Source: JBCDCY01 sp039180875 (GTDB taxonomy: Bacteria > Pseudomonadota > Alphaproteobacteria > Rhodobacterales > Rhodobacteraceae). Taken from it: 64,000 bases of DNA. The stretch lies in contig JBCDCY010000001.1 of the NCBI GenBank assembly GCA_039180875.1, forward strand, positions 620,001 to 684,000. The letters run 5' to 3'. The translations under genes were made by a program, and so were the position numbers. The notes under the pieces were generated by a model that made no database searches, had not been told where the DNA came from, and worked only from the letters and a program-made list of their open reading frames with translations. This document shows positions 16,145 through 24,762 of this stretch, one piece after another (within the stretch, counting starts at the first letter, position 1; each line of letters begins with the position of its first letter).

Positions 16145-17406
16145 TCATCCTGCTGATCTACGTCACACTCTTCGTCCTCGCCTTTCTCACGGTGCGCGGG
16201 GTGGCAAGCCAGCTCGCCAAGGCGCACGATTTCACCTCGCTCAAGACCGTGACCTTTGGCGACGAAAGCGCTGTGACGGCGAACCGCGCGGCCTCCGTCA
16301 TCTCGGTCCTCGCGCTTTTCTTCATCTGGGGCGCCTTTACCGGCTCGGCCTGGGCGCCGATCCACGCCCCCGGCCCCTTCATCGGCGAGACCGAGTTCAG
16401 CTACACCGTGGAGACCGAGGATGGCCGGCGCGACGACGCCACCGTCAGCGTCGTGGTCTTCCCCGTCGATGGAGAGGTCGATGCGCCCGAGGTGGCGCCG
16501 GGCGACGGCTTTGCCAAGGACGACGCGGCTGCCGTCGGCGCCTGGCGCTCCGCCCTCATCCGCGTCGACCGCAACGACGAGATCGGCCGGGACGAGGGCG
16601 CCCGCATCGTCGCCGTCGACGGCCAGCCGATCGCGCCCGGAGAGACGGTGGCGGTGGCCGACGGCGAGGTCGCGCTGTCCGACAAGGGCACGCCGAACTT
16701 CAAGCCGCGGACCGGCTGGCAGATGGAGGCGATCTGGCTGCCGCCCCCGGAAAACGTCGTCTCCCGCATCTTCGAGATCGCCGACGAGGGCTACCGCAAC
16801 TCCACGCTTTGGGAGCATCTCGGCTATTCGCTCTTCCGGGTCATCGCAGGCTTCGTCTGCGGTGCGTTGGTCGGCATTCCGCTCGGCTATGCCATGGGCC
16901 TCTCGTCCTGGTTCCGGGGCTGGTTCGACCCGATCGTTGAGTTCATGCGGCCGGTGCCGCCGCTTGCCCTCATCCCATTGGTCATCATCTGGGCTGGGAT
17001 CGATGAGGAGGGGAAGGTGATCCTCCTCTTCCTCGCAGCCCTCTGGATCATGACCATCGGCGCCCGCTCCGGCGTGTCGGGCGTGCGGATCTCCAAGGTG
17101 CACGCGGCCTATTCCCTCGGCGCCTCGCGCTGGCAGATCCTGCGCCACGTGATCGTGCCGAACTCGCTGCCCGATATCTTCACCGCCGCGCGGGTCGCCA
17201 TGGGGGTGTGCTGGGGCACGGTGGTGGCGGCGGAGCTGGTGGCCGCGAACCAGGGCGCGGGCATGATGATCATGAACGCCTCCAAGTTCCAGCAGACCGA
17301 TATCGTGATCATGGGCATCGTGCTGATCGGCGTCATCGGCTACGGCATCGACATCCTGATGCGCATGGCAGAGCGCTGGCTGATCCCGTGGAAGGGCCGG
17401 GGGTGA
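16141..17406 (+). CDS. TauC-type ABC permease with inserted extracytoplasmic domain
   Basis: The 421-residue permease ends in a normal TauC/SsuC core: WLPPPENVVSRIFEIADEGY from about 199, six hydrophobic segments, and the EAA loop YSLGASRWQILRHVIVPNSL (about 323-342) that docks the ATPase. Family members are usually about 250-290 residues. Here two extra N-terminal features appear: a membrane segment at about 2-18 and, after the segment at about 51-70, a soluble stretch of some 120 residues (about 81-198). That stretch is rich in Asp, Glu, Val and Gly and contains RIVAVDGQPIAPGETVAV, which looks like a beta-rich or PDZ-like module. Topology suggests it faces the periplasm. It is translationally coupled to the ATPase. 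Confidence 0.9.
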   Translation: MIILLIYVTLFVLAFLTVRGVASQLAKAHDFTSLKTVTFGDESAVTANRAASVISVLALFFIWGAFTGSAWAPIHAPGPFIGETEFSYTVETEDGRRDDATVSVVVFPVDGEVDAPEVAPGDGFAKDDAAAVGAWRSALIRVDRNDEIGRDEGARIVAVDGQPIAPGETVAVADGEVALSDKGTPNFKPRTGWQMEAIWLPPPENVVSRIFEIADEGYRNSTLWEHLGYSLFRVIAGFVCGALVGIPLGYAMGLSSWFRGWFDPIVEFMRPVPPLALIPLVIIWAGIDEEGKVILLFLAALWIMTIGARSGVSGVRISKVHAAYSLGASRWQILRHVIVPNSLPDIFTAARVAMGVCWGTVVAAELVAANQGAGMMIMNASKFQQTDIVIMGIVLIGVIGYGIDILMRMAERWLIPWKGRG

Positions 17407-17476
17407 GGCGCCGGCGGGCCGCTGGGCGCGTTTCGCTCGAGCGGATCCGCGATGTGCGTGCCCGAGGGGCGATGGC

Positions 17477-18466
17477 ATGATCTCCCTCGGCCTGCTCGGC
17501 GCCGGGCGGATCGGGCAGACCCACGCCACGGCCCTGCTCGGGCGGGAGGACGCGCGGCTCGCCGCCGTCCACGATCCCGATACCAAGGCGGCGGAAAGCG
17601 TGGCCCGGCGCACCGGCGCCCGGGTCACGGGGGTCGAGGAGATCCTGGCCGACGCCACCGTAGACGCCGTGCTGATCTGCACGCCCACCGACCTGCACGC
17701 TGCCCAGGCAGAGCAGGCGGCGGCCGCCGGCAAGGCGATCTTCTGCGAGAAACCCATCGACCTCGACCTGGCGCGGGCCCGGCTATGTGCCGAGCGGGTG
17801 CGCCCGGCCGGCGTGCCCTTCATGCTCGGCTTCCAGCGCCGCTTCGATCCGCATTTCGCCGATCTGCGCGCGCGTCTGCGGGCCGGGGCCATCGGCGATG
17901 CGGAATTGGTGCAGATCACCTCCCGCGATCCGGTGCCGCCGCCGCTCGCCTACATCCAGCGCTCCGGCGGGCTCTTCAAGGACATGATGATCCACGATCT
18001 CGACATGGCGCGCTTCCTGCTGGGCCAGGAGCTGCAGGTCGTGTCGGCCACCGGCGCCGCGCTGACCGACCCGACCATCGGCGCAGCCGGCGACATCGAC
18101 ACCGCCGTCGTGACGCTGCGCGCTGCGGGTGGGGCGCTGGTGGTCATCAGCAATTCCCGCCGCGCCCTTTACGGCTATGACCAGCGGGTTGAGGTGCACG
18201 GCGCCCGCGGCCTGCTGGCGGTGGAGAACGTGCCGACGACCGCCGTGCTCGCCGCCGGGGCGGAGGGCATGACGCGCCAACCCCATCAGCCTTTCTTCAT
18301 GCAGCGCTATGCAGAGGCCTATCGGGCGGAGATCGACGCCTTCCTCGCCCTGATCCGGGGCGACGATGTCGCGGTGCCGGGCCTCGATGACGGATTGGCC
18401 GCGCTGGAGCTCGCCGAGAGCTGCCAAAGCCGGGCGCGTGACCTCCGGGCGAAAACCGGGCAATAA
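17477..18466 (+). CDS. Gfo/Idh/MocA oxidoreductase, inositol 2-dehydrogenase-like
   Basis: The 329-residue NAD(P)-dependent dehydrogenase has the Rossmann motif LGLLGAGRIGQTHA (about 4-17), FCEKPIDLD with the conserved EKP lysine, and GGLFKDMMIHDLDMARFLLG, which contains the catalytic Asp/His pair. It most resembles IolG-type inositol 2-dehydrogenases and oxidises a ring or polyol hydroxyl. It lies 70 bases after the TauABC-like operon and 26 bases before rpe. The sugar or cyclitol imported or processed nearby is unknown. GAGGGG at 17464-17469 supports ATG 17477. Confidence 0.9.
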   Translation: MISLGLLGAGRIGQTHATALLGREDARLAAVHDPDTKAAESVARRTGARVTGVEEILADATVDAVLICTPTDLHAAQAEQAAAAGKAIFCEKPIDLDLARARLCAERVRPAGVPFMLGFQRRFDPHFADLRARLRAGAIGDAELVQITSRDPVPPPLAYIQRSGGLFKDMMIHDLDMARFLLGQELQVVSATGAALTDPTIGAAGDIDTAVVTLRAAGGALVVISNSRRALYGYDQRVEVHGARGLLAVENVPTTAVLAAGAEGMTRQPHQPFFMQRYAEAYRAEIDAFLALIRGDDVAVPGLDDGLAALELAESCQSRARDLRAKTGQ

Positions 18467-18492
18467 GCCCGGACCGTCGTTCGGGAGGGACC

Positions 18493-19197
18493 ATGGCCTT
18501 CGACCGCTCCATCAAGATCGCCCCGTCGATCCTCTCCGCCGACTTCGCCAATTTCGGCGCGGAGTGCGAAGCGGTGGAGGCCGAAGGCGCCGACTGGATC
18601 CACGTCGACGTGATGGACGGCCATTACGTGCCCAACCTCACCTTCGGCCCGGCGACGGTGAAGGCGCTGCGCCCCCATGTGAAGACGGTGATGGACGTGC
18701 ATCTGATGATGGCGCCGGTCGATCCCTTCATCGCGGCCTTCGCCGAGGCCGGCGCCGATTTCATCACCGCTCATGTGGAGGCCGGCCCCCATCTCGACCG
18801 CACCTTGCAGGCGATCCGCGGGGCCGGGGCGAAGGTGGGCGTGGCGCTCAACCCCTCCACCCCGCCCGAGGCCATCGCCTACGTGCTCGACCGCATCGAC
18901 CTGGTCTGCGTGATGACGGTCAATCCGGGCTTCGGCGGCCAGAAGTTCATCGAAAGCGCCGTGCCGAAGATCGTCCGATTGCGCGAGATGATCGGGGAGC
19001 GGGAGATCCATATCGAGGTGGATGGCGGCGTCACGGTGGAGACCGCGCCGCGGGTCGCCCGGGCCGGTGCGGACGTGTTGGTCGCGGGCTCCGGCATCTT
19101 CAAGGGCGGCTCGGTCACCGATCCCGGGCCCTATGGCGCCAATATGCGGGCGATCCGCGCCGCGGCCGAGGCGGCGCTGGCGGATGCGGGTGGCTGA
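18493..19197 (+). CDS. rpe: Ribulose-phosphate 3-epimerase
   Basis: It interconverts ribulose-5-phosphate and xylulose-5-phosphate in the pentose phosphate and Calvin cycles. The 234-residue TIM barrel begins IKIAPSILSADFANFG and has the signatures WIHVDVMDGHYVPNLTFGP and VCVMTVNPGFGGQKFI with the metal and catalytic residues, then EVDGGV. The start is preceded by GGGAGGG. It overlaps the gph start by 14 bases, and rpe-gph pairing is a common arrangement. Confidence 0.97.
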   Translation: MAFDRSIKIAPSILSADFANFGAECEAVEAEGADWIHVDVMDGHYVPNLTFGPATVKALRPHVKTVMDVHLMMAPVDPFIAAFAEAGADFITAHVEAGPHLDRTLQAIRGAGAKVGVALNPSTPPEAIAYVLDRIDLVCVMTVNPGFGGQKFIESAVPKIVRLREMIGEREIHIEVDGGVTVETAPRVARAGADVLVAGSGIFKGGSVTDPGPYGANMRAIRAAAEAALADAGG

Positions 19198-19876
19198 GCG
19201 CGCCGCTGCCGTCGTCTTCGACCTCGACGGCACACTGATCGACAGCGCGCCGGACCTGCACCGCGCCGCCAACGCCATGCTCGGTCAACTCGGTCGTCCA
19301 ATGCTAGACTTGGCGGAGGTGCGCAGCTTCATCGGCAACGGCATCCCAACCCTCGTCGCGCGCTGCCTGGCAGCGACGGGAGGGCCGGTGGCAGACGCGG
19401 ACGCGACGGCGATCTTCAATGCCGAATACGCGGCCTCGCCGACCGCCCTGACCCTCCCCTATCCCGGCGTTCTGTCGGCGCTCCAGGCCCTCCGACACGG
19501 CGGCCACCCCCTCGGCATCTGCACCAACAAGCCGGGAGAGATGGCGCGGCGGGTGCTGGCCGATCTCGGGCTCGCGCCGTTCTTCGACGCCGTGGTGGGT
19601 GGCGGCGATGCCCCGGCATTGAAACCCGATCCAAGCGCCCTTCGCGCGGCCCTCGCCCCGCTCGGCGCCGCCCGCGCGCTCTTCGTCGGCGACAGCGAGG
19701 TGGACGCGGCGACGGCGGCGGCAGCCGGCCTGCCCTTCGCCCTTTTCACCGCGGGCTACCGCAAGGAGCCGGTAGCCGCCTTCGACGCCGATCTGGTATT
19801 CGACGATTTCTCCGTACTCGTCGCCCATGTGCAGGCCGACGCGCCAGGATCCGCCACATCGGTCACGCCCCCCTAA
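19184..19876 (+). CDS. gph: Phosphoglycolate phosphatase (HAD family)
   Basis: It dephosphorylates 2-phosphoglycolate. The 230-residue HAD enzyme has motif I VVFDLDGTLIDSAPDLHRA (nucleophile Asp), motif II ICTNKP, and motif III/IV KPDPSALRAALAPLG and FVGDSEVDAATAAAAG. ATG 19184 and GTG 19190 both lie inside the rpe reading frame, so translation is coupled to rpe. The assignment to Gph rather than another HAD phosphatase rests on family pattern and on linkage to rpe. Confidence 0.9.
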   Translation: MRVAERAAAVVFDLDGTLIDSAPDLHRAANAMLGQLGRPMLDLAEVRSFIGNGIPTLVARCLAATGGPVADADATAIFNAEYAASPTALTLPYPGVLSALQALRHGGHPLGICTNKPGEMARRVLADLGLAPFFDAVVGGGDAPALKPDPSALRAALAPLGAARALFVGDSEVDAATAAAAGLPFALFTAGYRKEPVAAFDADLVFDDFSVLVAHVQADAPGSATSVTPP

Positions 19877-19948
19877 CGCTCCCACCGAAATCGGTCTAAG
19901 ACGTCGGTGTGCGCTCGCCGGGCCGCATCGCAACAGGTGTCGCAGCGG

Positions 19949-20914
19949 ATGACTGTCTACCTCCATATCGGCTCTCCAAAATGCGGCTCGACCACGATCC
20001 AGTCGCTGCTGGCGGCCAATCGCGCGCCTCTGGGCGAGGCCGGCCTGCATCTGCACCCGGACGAGAACTTCGCCCACGAGGTCGGCCACCAGTTCGTGCG
20101 CGGCTGGCTGAGCGATGCGCAGCGGCGCGACCGAACCGACGAGATCAGGGCGCTGAGCGACGAAGGGATGGGCGACATCGTGCTGTCGTCGGAGACCTAT
20201 ATGGCGATCGGCGCGAAGCGGGAGACGCTGGACACCTTCCTCTCCCTCTTCGGCCGCCGCGAGATCCGGGTGCTGGCGGTGATGCGCAGCCCGGCGGCGT
20301 TGCTCGAATCCACCTGGTTTCAGTGGATGCGCACCTACCGGCGTTTCGACAAGGTGCGCCAGACCGTCGCGCAGGCCGGCTTTTCCTTTCCGCGATATCT
20401 GGAGACGGGGTGGTTCGAGCGGATCGACCGCAACTGGCAGACCTGGGCGCATCATCCGCGCATCGCCCGCTTCACGCCGATCCTGATGGACCAGGGCGGG
20501 CGGCTCGACTTTGCCCGGATCCTCGACGACTTCCTCGATCGCCGGGCGATGCGCCTGCCGGCCGAGACGGCGGAGAACGAGTCGATGAACGGCGTGACCT
20601 TTCGCCTACTGAAGCAGTACCGCCAGGCGCCACTCGAGAGCTATGAGAGCTTCGTCAGTCAGCTCGACAGGCGGATGTCGAGCCTCGGCTATGGCCGCTA
20701 CCGGCTGTTCATCGACGGGGTGCGTGCCCGGATCCACACCCATTGCCGCGACCTGCCGCTCTTTGCGCCCTTTGCCGACAGCGTCCCCTCTTACCCGAGC
20801 GCCGCAGCCTTGCCCGAGGAGACCTTCGAGGAGTTGCTGGAGATCTCGCGAGAGCTGGCCCGCACCTTCGCACCCAAGGCACCGCAGGCGGCCGAAGGGT
20901 CGCGCACGGCTTAA
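19949..20914 (+). CDS. Sulfotransferase-like P-loop protein
   Basis: The 321-residue protein starts with the P-loop YLHIGSPKCGSTTIQSLLAA (about 4-23), the 5'-phosphosulfate loop of PAPS-dependent sulfotransferases. A second element, IRVLAVMRSPAALLES, resembles the 3'-phosphate-binding strand and Arg-Ser pair. It has no signal peptide and would act in the cytosol on a glycan or lipid acceptor that is not identifiable here. It converges with the fused glycosyltransferase-sulfotransferase gene, and a tandem relative lies at 43016-44995. ATG 19949 starts just before the P-loop strand; GTG 19907 is possible but lacks a ribosome site. Confidence 0.8.
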   Translation: MTVYLHIGSPKCGSTTIQSLLAANRAPLGEAGLHLHPDENFAHEVGHQFVRGWLSDAQRRDRTDEIRALSDEGMGDIVLSSETYMAIGAKRETLDTFLSLFGRREIRVLAVMRSPAALLESTWFQWMRTYRRFDKVRQTVAQAGFSFPRYLETGWFERIDRNWQTWAHHPRIARFTPILMDQGGRLDFARILDDFLDRRAMRLPAETAENESMNGVTFRLLKQYRQAPLESYESFVSQLDRRMSSLGYGRYRLFIDGVRARIHTHCRDLPLFAPFADSVPSYPSAAALPEETFEELLEISRELARTFAPKAPQAAEGSRTA

Positions 20915-20939
20915 AGCGCACGCCGCCCGCGCCGCCGCC

Positions 20940-22790
20940 TCAGCCTTCCCGCGCCGGGCGCGCCCTCGTTCGGTGCCAGCGCTCCTGCTGCCATTTGAGG
21001 CGCGGCACGGCGTGCAGCCGGCCGAGCACGCTGTGGCTCAGAAGATCGGCGTAGGGCTCGGCATGATCCTCGACGATGCGACGGATCTCGCGGGGCGCCG
21101 CCGCCCCATCCCGTCCAAGCGCGTCGAGCTGGCGGTAGAGCTCGGCGATATGGGGGAAAAGCTGCGTCGCCTCGCGCAGCTCCTCGAAGGTCTTGGAATG
21201 GTGGCGCAGATTGCGGTCGAGGAAGGCCCGGGCGAACTCGTCGATTGCCTTCGGGCAGGGTTCCATATCGGCCCAGGCGCCGATCCGGGCGATGGTCTCG
21301 CCGGGATGCTCGATCAGATCGCCGTGGCGCACCACGATGGCCGGCTCGTCGGCCAGCGTCGAGAGCAGGCGCATGTTGTAGCTGTACCAGAGCAGGCAGG
21401 TCTCCAGCAGCTCCCGCCCGAAGAAGTGCACGATGTCGCCCTTGCCCTCGTAGAACCGGCGATAGCGCCGGGCCTGGGACTCGGCGCATTCCAGCGGGTT
21501 GCGCACCAGGAGGATGATGCGCGGCGAGGCCATCTCGAGCCGGGCGAAAGCCCCCCGCCAGATGCCGTAGGTCTGCATCGCCCGGGGGTCTTTCAGCACG
21601 TAGTGCCGGCTGCGCCCCAGCATGAACTCCTGCTCCAGAAAGCGCTGGATCGGCAGGAGGAAGGTATCGCAGATCTCCGCCTGGCGGCCGTCGAAGGAGA
21701 AGAAGATGTCGTCCCATTCGGAGTCGAGCGTCCGCATGATCTCTTCGTTCAGGCGCACGAAGGTGGTGTTCTCGAAATAGCCCTTGGGATTGCCGACATC
21801 GCTGCCAAAGAGCGGCCCACTGCCGACGGAGAAGCCCAGCTTCTCGCACCCCGCCGTCATCAGCGAGGTGCCGGAGCGGTGAAAGCCCATGATGAAGGTG
21901 AAGTGGCGCGCCTCGGTCCGCACCCCCCGCTCCGCCTCGCCCACCATGCACCAGAGGGCGCGGAGGTTGGTGATGAGCGCCGCCACCTGTTCCCGCACGG
22001 CCGGGGTGCGGGCGCGGCTGGCGACCGGCAGCCAGTTCTCGTCCACCGCATCGTGCACGTGGAAGATGCGGACGGTGCCGACCATCTCCTCCCGCTCCGG
22101 CGGCAGATGGCAGTGCAGAGGATAGTTGTACTCGATCGGCAAGCTCTCGGCCGTGAGGTCGAGCTGGCGAAGGGCGGCGCAAAAGGCGATCTGGTCGATG
22201 TGCCAGGCGAAGGAGCCGAGCACCCGCTTGGTTTCGGGGTGCGCGTGCAACGCTTGGGCATGTGCCTCCCAAGCCGTGCTTATGGCGTTCAGATGGAGGC
22301 GCGGGATGATGTAGAGCCCGCCGTTCAGATTGCCCTCTAGCGTTGGGGCATCTTCGATGTCGGCCCGCGTCTCGGCGAACTCGGTGTCAGGCAGGACGAG
22401 GGCGAGGGCGGCCCGCAGGCGCTCGATCGGCGGGTTGGCGAAGTCGACGACCTTGCCGAGGATGCGGTCCGGGCTCTCCCGCAGGCGCGCCTCGATATTG
22501 CGGGCGAAGACCAGATCGGTGTCGCAGCAGACGGCGATGTCGGCGTCTTCGGGGATGTTGCGCAGCTGCGCGACCTTGTTGCAGTAGGTGCCGTCGGCGA
22601 AGTAGGGCGTCGGCGCGGTCTGCACCCCGATCTCGGCGAACCATGGGTCGTAGCAGGCGGCGGCCGGTGTCAGGTTGACCAGGATGTTCTCCGGCCGCAC
22701 CCCCACGGCGCGGAGCGACAGCACCAGGTTGAAGGCCTGCATGGCGAATTTCGGCTTGCCGTCGACGACGCAGGAATAGACGACCCGCAC
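20940..22790 (-). CDS. Fused glycosyltransferase-like / sulfotransferase protein
   Basis: The 616-residue protein joins two domains. Residues 1 to about 290 resemble nucleotide-sugar glycosyltransferases of the GT-A type: VVYSCVVDGKPKFAMQAFNL, a DxD motif in VCCDTDLVFA (about 87-96), GNLNGGLYIIPR and HIDQIAFCAAL. Residues about 297-616 form a sulfotransferase domain with the P-loop FIMGFHRSGTSLMTAGCEKLG and the 3'-phosphate region PRIILLVRNPLECAESQ. One polypeptide could therefore glycosylate and sulfate the same glycan. I choose GTG 22790 because GAGGG stands seven bases upstream; GTG 22820 would overlap the previous gene. It is the last gene of a three-gene glycan operon. Confidence 0.8.
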   Translation of the reverse strand: MRVVYSCVVDGKPKFAMQAFNLVLSLRAVGVRPENILVNLTPAAACYDPWFAEIGVQTAPTPYFADGTYCNKVAQLRNIPEDADIAVCCDTDLVFARNIEARLRESPDRILGKVVDFANPPIERLRAALALVLPDTEFAETRADIEDAPTLEGNLNGGLYIIPRLHLNAISTAWEAHAQALHAHPETKRVLGSFAWHIDQIAFCAALRQLDLTAESLPIEYNYPLHCHLPPEREEMVGTVRIFHVHDAVDENWLPVASRARTPAVREQVAALITNLRALWCMVGEAERGVRTEARHFTFIMGFHRSGTSLMTAGCEKLGFSVGSGPLFGSDVGNPKGYFENTTFVRLNEEIMRTLDSEWDDIFFSFDGRQAEICDTFLLPIQRFLEQEFMLGRSRHYVLKDPRAMQTYGIWRGAFARLEMASPRIILLVRNPLECAESQARRYRRFYEGKGDIVHFFGRELLETCLLWYSYNMRLLSTLADEPAIVVRHGDLIEHPGETIARIGAWADMEPCPKAIDEFARAFLDRNLRHHSKTFEELREATQLFPHIAELYRQLDALGRDGAAAPREIRRIVEDHAEPYADLLSHSVLGRLHAVPRLKWQQERWHRTRARPAREG

Positions 22791-22800
22791 GGGCTTACCC

Positions 22801-24762
22801 TCAGGTCTCTCCCGCCACACCCCGCCGGCGCGCCAGGCGCGTCAGCATGCGGCGATAGCGGGGAGAGGGGACGGCGAAGGCGGAGCTTACGCCGCGGCTT
22901 TCGGCCTGTTCGAGCTCGGCCCGGACCAGTTGCTCCGCCGTCATCTCGGCCGACGGACGGCGGCCCTCGGCCAGGCCGAAACGCACGAAATGCACCAGCG
23001 CATCGACGTCGGCGATCCGCACGTCCTCGTACTGGCGAAAGTAGAAGTCGGCGTCGAAGAAGCGGCTCTCGCTCAGGCGTTGGAAGCGCTTCTTGATGGC
23101 GTTCTCCGGGGCGGAGCGGGCCCAGTCCTGGGTGGCGAAGACCATGTCCTCGATCGGTGCCTCGGCCGGATCCTCGCGCCGGCCATCACCGTTCGGGGTG
23201 AGCGCCCCGTTCCGCCGCGCGCCGAGACCGCGCAGCGCCCGGCCCCACATGCCGGTGCCCACGGGGCGAAGCAGCCAGGCCCCGTCGCCCTCCTGCATCA
23301 GGCGGCTGAGATGGCGCCAGGCGACGGATTTCGGCGTCTCGCCTGCCGACGGCGCCCGCCCCTCGGCCAGGCCGAAGCGCACGAAATGCACGAGCGGGTC
23401 GAGCCCCGCCTCGGCCACATCCGGGTTCTCCGCCAGATACCACTCGGGATCGAGCAGCCGCTCCTCCACCAGGTAGCCGAAGGTCGCGCGCACCGCAGCC
23501 GGGCCGGTGGCCTGGGCCAGCTCGCTCAGCCGCAGCACGGCGGCATCGGCGAAGGTCTCCGCCGCCATGGTGGGCGCGGCGGGGGCGGCGCCGGTGGCGT
23601 AGAGCAGCTGGGCATTCAGCGTCTCGTTATGGCGGCGCAGGATGGTGTTGTGCGCCTGCACGCTGGTGGTGACCATGCGCGGCAGGCTGGCCCCCTCGCC
23701 GAAGGTGCGCTCCTCTTCCAACCGCTCCTGGCGCCGGCAGTAGAGCCAGTAGCTGCCTACCGTGCGGGTGGCGAAGGGATCGCGGAAGCGGGCCTGCAGA
23801 TCGGCGCTCGCGCGGTAGCGGCGGCGATCAGCGTCGGGGATCTCCGCGCCGTTCTCGTACTGACCGAGGGCCCAAGTGGCGCTGTAGGCGGCCTGGGTGC
23901 GGGCACCGTCCAGGGCCTCGGAGTACCAAAGCGACAGCTCCTCCAGGAGCGGCTTGTTCTCGACCAGCGGCTCCGAGCTCCGGTCGTAGAGGCCGCGGAC
24001 ATAGGGCCCCACTTTGTAGAAGCCGGAGAAGTGGATGAACTGCAGCGGCGCCCCGTCGACGAAGTAAGCGTCACCCTCCCGCGTCAGTGTCCGCTGGAAG
24101 GTGTTCCAGCGGGCGAGATTATAGACCGGCTCCCGCAGCACCTTGAGGTCGTCGGTGTAGGAGGGGAGGAGGTCGATCCACTTCTGGTCGGTGAAGAGCC
24201 CCTGCTCCGGGTCGATCAGGCAATGCTCCCGGCAGCGGAAGCGCCACCAGGACGCGACCTTGCGCCCCGTCTCGGAGTTCCTGAGCCCGATATAGCCGAG
24301 GTTGAAGCTGCCGACTTTCAGCGGATTGCGCTCGAAAAACAGCCAATCCGGGTTCTCGTGCAGCTCCGAGGCATGGGGCGTCAGCACCACCGAATGGTCC
24401 TCGAGCGCCGCGCGCATCTCCGCCAGATCGGCGTAGAGCACGCAGTCGGGGTCGAAGAACATCACGGCGTCGCAATCGTCCCGCGCCATCAACTGGCAGG
24501 CGACGAAGGGCTTCATCGCCGTGGCAAGCTCCATCACCGTATGGCCAAAGGCCCAGCCGCGCGGGTTGTCGAGATCGGCGGCGAGGTCGTCGAGGGTCAG
24601 CACCTCGTCGAACCCCTCATCCTCCAGCCGGAAATCGCCGGGCGGCGCATCGGCGAGCGCAAGGACGAAATGTGCGTCGGGCAGATGCTCCTTCACCGAG
24701 GCGGCGAGCAGCTTCGCGCAGGGCACGAAGTTCAGCGCCGCGGTGGTGAAGACGTAGAGCAT
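22801..24762 (-). CDS. Glycosyltransferase with two C-terminal NPDVA-type modules
   Basis: The 653-residue protein has an N-terminal GT-A-like domain beginning LYVFTTAALNFVPCAKLLA with a DxD motif MFFDPDCVLY (about 101-110) and a hydrophobic acceptor region (FNLGYIGLRN, FIHFSGFYKVGP). The C-terminal third holds two copies of a module: LLDPEWYLAENPDVAEAGLD, then PLVHFVRFGLAEGR at about 436-469, and a second copy ending ALVHFVRFGLAEGR at about 570-601. Such modules recur in large bacterial glycosyltransferases for surface polysaccharides; their role is not known. It begins at ATG 24762, which shares one base with the upstream stop (TGATG). Confidence 0.82.
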   Translation of the reverse strand: MLYVFTTAALNFVPCAKLLAASVKEHLPDAHFVLALADAPPGDFRLEDEGFDEVLTLDDLAADLDNPRGWAFGHTVMELATAMKPFVACQLMARDDCDAVMFFDPDCVLYADLAEMRAALEDHSVVLTPHASELHENPDWLFFERNPLKVGSFNLGYIGLRNSETGRKVASWWRFRCREHCLIDPEQGLFTDQKWIDLLPSYTDDLKVLREPVYNLARWNTFQRTLTREGDAYFVDGAPLQFIHFSGFYKVGPYVRGLYDRSSEPLVENKPLLEELSLWYSEALDGARTQAAYSATWALGQYENGAEIPDADRRRYRASADLQARFRDPFATRTVGSYWLYCRRQERLEEERTFGEGASLPRMVTTSVQAHNTILRRHNETLNAQLLYATGAAPAAPTMAAETFADAAVLRLSELAQATGPAAVRATFGYLVEERLLDPEWYLAENPDVAEAGLDPLVHFVRFGLAEGRAPSAGETPKSVAWRHLSRLMQEGDGAWLLRPVGTGMWGRALRGLGARRNGALTPNGDGRREDPAEAPIEDMVFATQDWARSAPENAIKKRFQRLSESRFFDADFYFRQYEDVRIADVDALVHFVRFGLAEGRRPSAEMTAEQLVRAELEQAESRGVSSAFAVPSPRYRRMLTRLARRRGVAGET

